NCBI GenBank assembly: GCA_026770615.1
Contig: MU631940.1
Span: 49,882 to 63,451, forward strand
DNA from: Pavlovales sp. CCMP2436
Taxonomy: Eukaryota; Haptophyta; Pavlovophyceae; Pavlovales
Reading direction: 5' to 3'
Length of the DNA stretch: 13,570 bases
Numbering within the stretch: the stretch's first letter is position 1; each line of letters starts with the position of its first letter. The position numbers and the translations under genes are program-made. Positions 1-7,400 of the stretch are shown one piece after another. The notes under the pieces were generated by a model that searched no databases, was not told the DNA's origin, and saw only the letters and a list, made by a program, of their open reading frames with translations.

Positions 1-118
1 GCGGCTGCGGCTGCGGCTGCCTTGCTGTTGGCCATTGACGACGAGCCGCCGCCTGCCTCCGCGCTCTCGCTGGCGGTGGCGGTGGACGAGGCAGCCGCGC
101 TCGAACACATACTCGCAG
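1..118 (+). CDS. CFAP46: CFAP46 exon 1 of window (5' end cut), GC donor
   Basis: Frame 1 is open from the window edge and encodes a poly-Ala start, then an acidic/hydrophobic helix ending ALEHILAG. The frame hits TAG at 130-132, and no suitable GT donor precedes it. A GC donor at 119 (CGCAG|GCACGC) leaves phase 1, which is exactly what exon 2 needs. The junction reads [18 protein letters not shown], a plausible continuous helix. The alternative is that this is the 3' end of another gene ending at 132. Confidence 0.6.
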
Positions 119-1274
119 GCACGCGCAACTAGTTAATCATTTTGCAAAAGGCGCAACCCTAGAAGTGTCCCATACCTCTTCGTCGACACCAAACTCGCCA
201 AACTACCCCTTGCCTACTCATTCAGTGTCCGATTATATTGAGATCCAGACTCCCTTAAAGGGATACTATTGGTTGGTTTGCCGTTGGCTTTTTAACTTTC
301 GCTTTCGCGCGGCTTTGGCCGCTGAGTCCGGATCAGTGAATCCGGCACGCCAAATTAGCCCTGGCCTTTAGGCGCCCAGAAAAAGGGACGGTATCCGTGT
401 GCTCTGCAAAGGGCCCTTGATCCGAGTGTTTCTCAACGCTTGGGTCCGGTGGAGACCTGTCAGGTGACGGACGTACTTCTAGATTTTTAACACACAACCC
501 AAACTAGCTCTGGCCTCAGGCGTAACCTTTGAGGTGCCCCGTACCTCTGAAAACAGCTTTGTAAAACAGCTCGTCCCTAAAAATAGAGGAGCCCAGCCCC
601 CGACCTGAACCCTACCCCCGGCCCTGACCCTTGCCCCAACCCTAACCTCGCCCCCACCCCCAACTTGGCAGGCATGCGGCTGACCCTAGCCTCAACCCCA
701 ACCTCGCCCCCCCTCCAACTTGGCAGGCATGCGTCTGGCGCGTTTGTGCGGCGAGGGGTGGCTGCTGCTCAACGGCTCAGTGCACCTGCACAACCTAAGC
801 GGTACGAATATATAATATAATACTACTACTACTACTACTAAAACTACTACTACAACTACTACTAATGCTCATGCGAGTGCGAATGCGAATGCGAATGCGA
901 ATGCTACTCCTAATGCGAATGCCAATGCGAATACGAATGCGAATGCCAATGCCAATGCCAATGCCAATGCAAATGCGAATGCGAATGCGAACCCTAACCC
1001 TAACCCTAGCCGGTGCGGTGTTGTTGTTCTTGGTAATGTTTCTATTCATGCAATCATACTAATAATATTAATCATAATTATTGATATTACTACAATAATT
1101 ATAACGTGATTACAAATACTTATATCTGAGCAGCTGCCGCGCTTGCCGCCCTGCCCCCCTCGGGCGGCTCCCTGCCGCTGGAGTTGGTGGATGCGCTGCG
1201 AGCGTGCGTGCGCCACCTGCGCTCATTGCCCGCCGAGTCGCTACGCTCTGACCTCCCCTCGCTGCAGGTGTGCG

Positions 1275-1331
<57 letters not shown>

Positions 1332-1332
1332 T

Positions 1333-1400
<68 letters not shown>

Positions 1401-4400
1401 ACATCCCCCCCCCTCTCCCCTCCCCGCTGCCCCTCGCTGCAGATGCGCCCTGTGCAAGGAGCCATACTGCATACATACTGCATACATACTGCAGACATAC
1501 TGCAGACATACTGCAGACATACCGCATACATACTGCAGACATACTGCAGACTGCTCTCGGCAACACGTGAGCCGACACCCTCTTCTCCCCCCTCCCCCCC
1601 CTACCCCCTCCCCCCCCTCTCTCCCCCCTTCGCTGCAGCTGGTGTGCGCGCTGTCCACTGCACTGGCGCGCGCGCAGCTCGCACTCGCTCGGGCGGGCGG
1701 GGACCCACGCCCCCCCCAGCCGGACGACGAGGAGGAGTACGCAGCGGCAGAGGGGAAGGAGGGGGGCGAGGAGGGGGGCAAGGGCAAGCCCAAGGCAGCA
1801 GCCGCCAAGCCGGCCGCCGCGGGCAAGGAGGCGAAGGGCGCAGGACCCGCTTCGGAGTTAGCAGGAGCTGCCGAGGTGCTGCAGGTGTGTGCGTGTGTAT
1901 GCGTGCGTGTGTGTGTGTGTTTTATTTTTATTTTCATTTTCATTTTCATTTTTTTTTTACTGTAGATGTGGCTCTGTATTTGAAGGCCTGTGTATAATCC
2001 ATTGTCGCCCATATAACATTAATAATACAGCATGAACATCACTCACCACCACAACAACGCCATGTTATAATAACCGCAACAACGACAACTGCAGTGGGCG
2101 TGTGCCTTGGCGGAGGGCCAGCTCCACGCCAAGGGGGAGGCGCTCAAGACGCTCGTGTCCGTGCAGCGCGCGCAGGGGGCGAAGGAGCCGTGGGAGGTGC
2201 CGTCCACCGAAGCGGGCGCAAAGGCGCTCGCGCTGCTCGAGGCACTGCGGCTGGGGGTGCGCGACGACGCGGCGGCACTCGACGCGGTGCTCGGCGCGCT
2301 CTCACTGCCCGACGGCGCGCCGCTCCGCCTCCCCGAGCTGTGGGCGCAGCTGGCAGAGCGCGCGCTCGCCATGGCGCGGATGCCGGTGGTGGTGCGCGCG
2401 TGCGGCGTGTGCCTCTCCTTACTGAAGCAGCGGCAAGACGTGCCCGGCGCGCCTGCGTTGGCACCTTCGGAGTGGCGCCCCTTCGCGCAGGTGAGAACGC
2501 AGAATTAGAACATTCAAAATAATGTGCTCATTATTAGAATACTGCGTTGCTCATTAGAATATACGAGAATACTGTGAGAGCTCAGCATACTGCGTTAGTT
2601 GAATACTGCGTTCATTATTAGAATACGGTGTTCATCATTAGAATACCGTGCTCATTAGTCCGCTCGTTCGACCCCTCATCACCACTTCTACTACTCAGAA
2701 TAAAAAAAGGGGTGGGGGGGGAAGATGAGACTGAGCATTAGAAGAATTCTTCTTTCTTTTTCTTATGGCGAATAATGAATGATGATGATGATTCTTAGTA
2801 TTGAATTCCTCGTAACAATAATAATAGCTATAATTGTTTCTTCTCAGGCGGAGTGCTTCTTTCTTCTACTACTAGCAATAATGATTGTGATGACTCTTCT
2901 CAGTCGCACATCAACATCATTTCTTTTTTCTCTCTTTTCCTTCTTCGCAGGCGGAGTGGTTGCACGGCGCGGCGCTCGGCCAGTTGGCAGGCGCGAAGGG
3001 GCAGGCAGCTGAGCTGAGCGCACAGTTGCGCACGCAGGCACACTCTAATGCAATCTAGTCATCATCCTCATTCTTCTTCTCCCCCCCCTTCTTATCCTTA
3101 ATCTCAACACCCTTCTCCTTCCTCTGATCCTCCTTCTTCGTATTCCTGCACCTTTATCATCATCCTCATCCTTTCTTCTTCTTCTTCTTCTTCTTCTTTT
3201 CTGCGCAGGCGGCCGCGCACCTCGCCACCGCAACCGAGTACTCGCTGCACGCGCACGCGCCCGTGCACGTGGCGCGGTGTGCGTCTGCCTTCTGGGCGCA
3301 TGCTTTGCCGCTCGCGCGCGACGGCGCCACGCGCGCCGCCACGGCCACCATGACGCGCGCGGTGCTGGGCACGCTGCGGCAGGCGCAGCTCCTCGACGCG
3401 GCGGCGGGCGGCGGCGCGGGGCTCGTCACACCACCCGCCGCTGCCAAGCCCGCCGCCAAGCCCGGGGCGGCGGCGGGCGGCGGCGGCGGGAATGCGGAAC
3501 TGGAGGAGGAAGAGGAGATGGACGGGTCAGACGTGCCGCCCATGGCCAAGCTGAGACAGGACATGTACGCCACTGCTGCTACTGCTACTCATCATCATAA
3601 GCTGAGACAGGACATGTACGCCACTGCTGCTACTGCTACTCATCATCATAATTCTTTTTATTCTGCTCATTCTTCTCTCTCCATCGTGCGGCAGAAGATG
3701 CGCGCACCTTTTTATAATAGTTCTTTTAACGACGCACCATTCCGAATAGAATCATGGTTTTCATCATCATACGAATTCCAATACTAATACTAAATCCAAT
3801 AAAGCTACCACTACTAATACTATCAATATGAATACCAATAATTCTACTAGTAATACTAATGCTATTCCCAATGCTAATCCCAATACTACTAGTGCTTTTA
3901 CTAATTCTCATGCTAATACTATTTCCAACACGGATAGGTACGCGCTTGTGCTTGCAGCGTTGGGCGAGGCGGGCGCGTTCGGCGAGGGGTTGGCGGCGGT
4001 GGACGAAGCGTTCGCAGTGCTGCCCACACCCTGCCACGAGGTGATCATCATCTAATTCTAATTCTAAATCGAAATCTAATCATAATTAAAATAATAATAA
4101 TAATAATAATAAGGAGTACGGTCGTGATCCATGTCCACTCCCTGCCACTCCCTGCCGACGAGGTTGTGATCCCTGCCAGCGACCTATTCTTGTGCTTGTC
4201 GCTGCTCTGGCCCTGGTCCTGGCCGTATGCCTGGCCCTTGTCATGGCCCTGGACCTAGGCCTTAGGTCCTAGGCCTTAGGTTCTAGGCCTTGGCTTGGGA
4301 CATAGCCCTGCACCTAACCCTGCCCAGTCCCAACTCTGACTTGACCCCGAACCCTCGCTCCAACACTCCCCCTTCCCCATGCAACCCCTTCCCCCTCATC

Positions 4401-7400
4401 TCATCATTCCGCTCCAACATATCCCCCTGCCCCCTTCTGCCCCCTTCCCCATTCCCCCTTCCTGCGGCCACTCCTTCCCGCCACTCCTTCCCGTTGCCGC
4501 TCAGGCGCTGTGGGAGGCGCGCGTCACCATGATGGTCAAGGGCGGGCGCGGACGTCTGGTGGCCGGCGAGATGGCGCGGCTCAAGGTAATCATGCGATCA
4601 TAATATAGTCAGAATAATATGATCAGAATAATATGATCAGAGGAATATGATCAGAGGAATACACTCGAATAGAGTACGGTTACTAATAATAACACATAAC
4701 CCTAACCCTAACTCAATTGCAATTATAATTATACGAATACTAATCATATATGATAAGATAAAATAGTACTAAAAAGGACTCTTCGGCTGAGCTGCCTCTG
4801 TGTGGCAATAACATATATTTCAAATATATTACTAATAATACGAATACTAATCATATATATGTATATATATATATATATAAGGACTCTTCGGCTGACCTGC
4901 GCGCCTCGGTGTGGCTCGCACTCGCGCGCGCGGCGGGCAGCAAGGCAGAAGCGCTCACTGCGTTCAAGGTATTGATAGAAAAACATGCATGCTTCAACAT
5001 TTTTATTTTATTTATCACGCGTGCTGTCCTAACCCCGAACCCAACCCCAAACCTCCTCCCCCCACCACCTCCCCCCCCACACCTCCACCCACCACCACCA
5101 CCACTGTCTCTCAGCGCGCACTGGCCGCGCTGGCGTCAGAACCTCTCGCACGCGCAAACGTGCTCGTCGAATTCGGCGAGTGGCTCTTTGCAAAGGTAAC
5201 TACTGATAGGGATTCAAGCTGGTGTCTGACTGTTCTGAAAGTTGTGCTACTTTGAGCGCTAGTTACAATATTAATGCAGAGATATGACTTCCTACGACAA
5301 CATTTTTTTTGTTTTTTGTTTTTTGTTTTTTGTTTTTTTGTAAAGCTAGCCACTGTCTCTGCGTCTGCATCCTAGGACTGCTCCTCTGACCGTGGTGGCC
5401 CATCCTGCTCCTGCTCCTACGTGCGGAACAGCTCCTGACCCCCAATCCCGACCCTACCCCCCCAACCCCGACCCCACCCCCTCCTGCCGCTGCTGTTTTC
5501 TTGTTGCTTCGCAGGGCTTCCCCGCGCGCGATGCGGAGGACCAGCTGCTTGCCGCAGTCGACGCACTCCTCGACCTCGACGACGAGGAGGCGGGCGGCGG
5601 CGAGGGCGAGGTGGACGCGGACGAGGCGGCCTCCGCGGTGGACGGGGCGAGTCAGGCGGGTGGATTGCGCGCCGACGCACGCTCGCTCGCAGGCCGCTCC
5701 TTCGCGGGCGGCGGCGGCGCTGCCGGTGCGCGCTCGCTGGTGAGTGGCGGCTCCTTCCGCTCGCAGGCAGGAGCGGGGCTCGGCGGCGGGCGCGGCATGG
5801 CGGGCACCCTGGCGACCACCCTCTCCGCCGTCTCGTTCAGCTCGGACGCAGGCGGCGGCGGTGGCGGCGGGGGTGGGCTGGGCGTGCGCCACTTTGAGAT
5901 GCTGATGCGCATCTACTGCATGCTCGCGCACATGGCGCCCAACGCCGCCGCGCGCGCCGAGCTGCTCGCGGTGGCGGTGAGCTACCTGGCGCGCCTCTGG
6001 ACCACCGCGGCGTTCTTTGCGTCGGTGCGCGAGTCGAAAGAAATCGCAAAGGCCAAGCTCAAGGCAGCCGCCAACTCCTCGGAGGCCAAGAAGGTGCGTG
6101 AGATGGCGCTCGTGCCTGGTGCGCACGGCGCGCGCGTGCACACTGTGCCCACCGACCTGGCGGAGTGGTTGCTGTGGGCGCCCTCGGCGCGCTTCCTCGA
6201 GCTGATGGCCGCAGACCGGCGCAACCGTGCGCTCAACGGGCGCGCGCTTAAGCGGCCGGCGCAGACGCTGTACTACCTCGAGCAGATGCGCGGCGCGCTC
6301 GACGGCGATTCGCTGCTGCTCGAGCAGGCGCTGGTGCTGCAGACCGCAGAGTTCATCGCCACGCACCTGCTGCCCGCCTCCGCCGACGGTGCCGTCGCCG
6401 GCCCTCCGCTCGCCGCGCTCGCGCTCCGCCGCCGCGCCTCGCTGTGCGAGCGGCTCGGCCTCGGCGCGGAGGCGGCTGCCATGCGCGCCGCTGCACCGCC
6501 GCCCCGGCTGGGCGCCAATGAAGTCCTCGCTGCGCGCGCGCAGGGCGCGGCGCTGGCCCGGGCGAGCAAGGGTTGCGCAGCGCTCGCCGCCGGCGGCGAG
6601 GCGGCCGGCCGGCCCGACGAGGAGGCGGCAGACGCGGCGGCGGCGGCACGGTTGCCGGCGGTGGCGCACGTGTGGCTCGAGCTCGGCGCGGAGCTCGTCT
6701 GCGAGGGCGACTGGGCCAGCGCGCTTGCGCACCTGAGCGAGGCGCGCGCCTTCGCCGCCGACGGCGGCGACGAGCGGCGCGTGGCCTGGTGCGACCACCA
6801 CATGGCCGCCCTTGCGTACCAGCGCGGTGAGCCGGCGGCCGCCGCGGCGCTCGAGGCGGATGCACAGCTGCGCGCGCTTGCGGCCAAGGTGCCCGCTGCC
6901 TTCTGGCGCGCCTCGGCGCAGGCCCTCGCCGTATACCTTGAGGCGGCCGCGGCGGGCGCAGATGAGGGCGACGCGCTCGGCGGTGTCACTGACGCGGCGC
7001 TCGGCGTGCTGCACCGAGCGCGGGCTGCACTGGCTGACTTCGCCGAGCTCCACCCCGAGTCCGCCGTCGACGTGCGCATGACCGCGGCCGGGTTGCTCGC
7101 CGCCGCCGGCCGCGCGCACGCCGGCCGCGCGGGCCGCACGCGCAACGCTGCCTCCGCCGCCGCCGCGGCCGAGCTGTACCGCGCGCCGCCGCCCGCGGGC
7201 GCGGCCGCGCTCGTGCCAACCGTCGAGGCGCTCGTCAAAGAGGTGCGCGCGTGCGCCACCGCCGCCGCCGACGTGGGTGAGGCGCGCGGCGCGCTGCTCG
7301 GGGCGGTGGAGGGCTTCGCTGTGCTCGGCGCCAAGGTTGAGCACGCGGCGTGCCTGCTCGCCGCGGCCGATCTCGTCGCGAGCTTCCCGCAGCCCGCCGC

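Noticed and set aside
130..132. TAG as the true stop of a separate upstream gene
   Set aside because: Possible, but the GC donor at 119 gives the exact phase for exon 2 and a continuous helix, so an exon of the same gene is preferred.
795..1062. Open frames of alternating Arg-Ile or Met-Arg on both strands
   Set aside because: Produced by the AATGCG/AATGCC hexamer repeat in intron 2.
1463..1550. Possible CRISPR-like array of regular repeats
   Set aside because: The 11-bp units are directly adjacent without spacers and the gene context is eukaryotic, so this is a simple tandem repeat.
1110..2012. Poly-Gly and poly-Pro open frames over intron 3
   Set aside because: They are translations of the poly-C runs and the ACATACTGCAG array. 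The real coding parts are exons 3 and 4 on either side.
5740..5766. A 27-nt GTGAGT...CGCAG stretch inside exon 12 that could be a tiny in-frame intron
   Set aside because: It is open in frame, encodes part of a Ser/Gly-rich repeat similar to the peptide just before it (ARSLAGRSF / [10 protein letters not shown]), and 27 nt is below usual intron size. Only transcript data could revive it.
5263..7344. A 693-codon open frame on the minus strand, and further long antisense frames to 9606
   Set aside because: They lie opposite the CFAP46 exon 12 frame in very GC-rich DNA where stop codons are rare. They are Arg/Ala/Gly-biased with no recognisable motif, whereas the plus frame carries family-like segments and joins flanking exons in phase.
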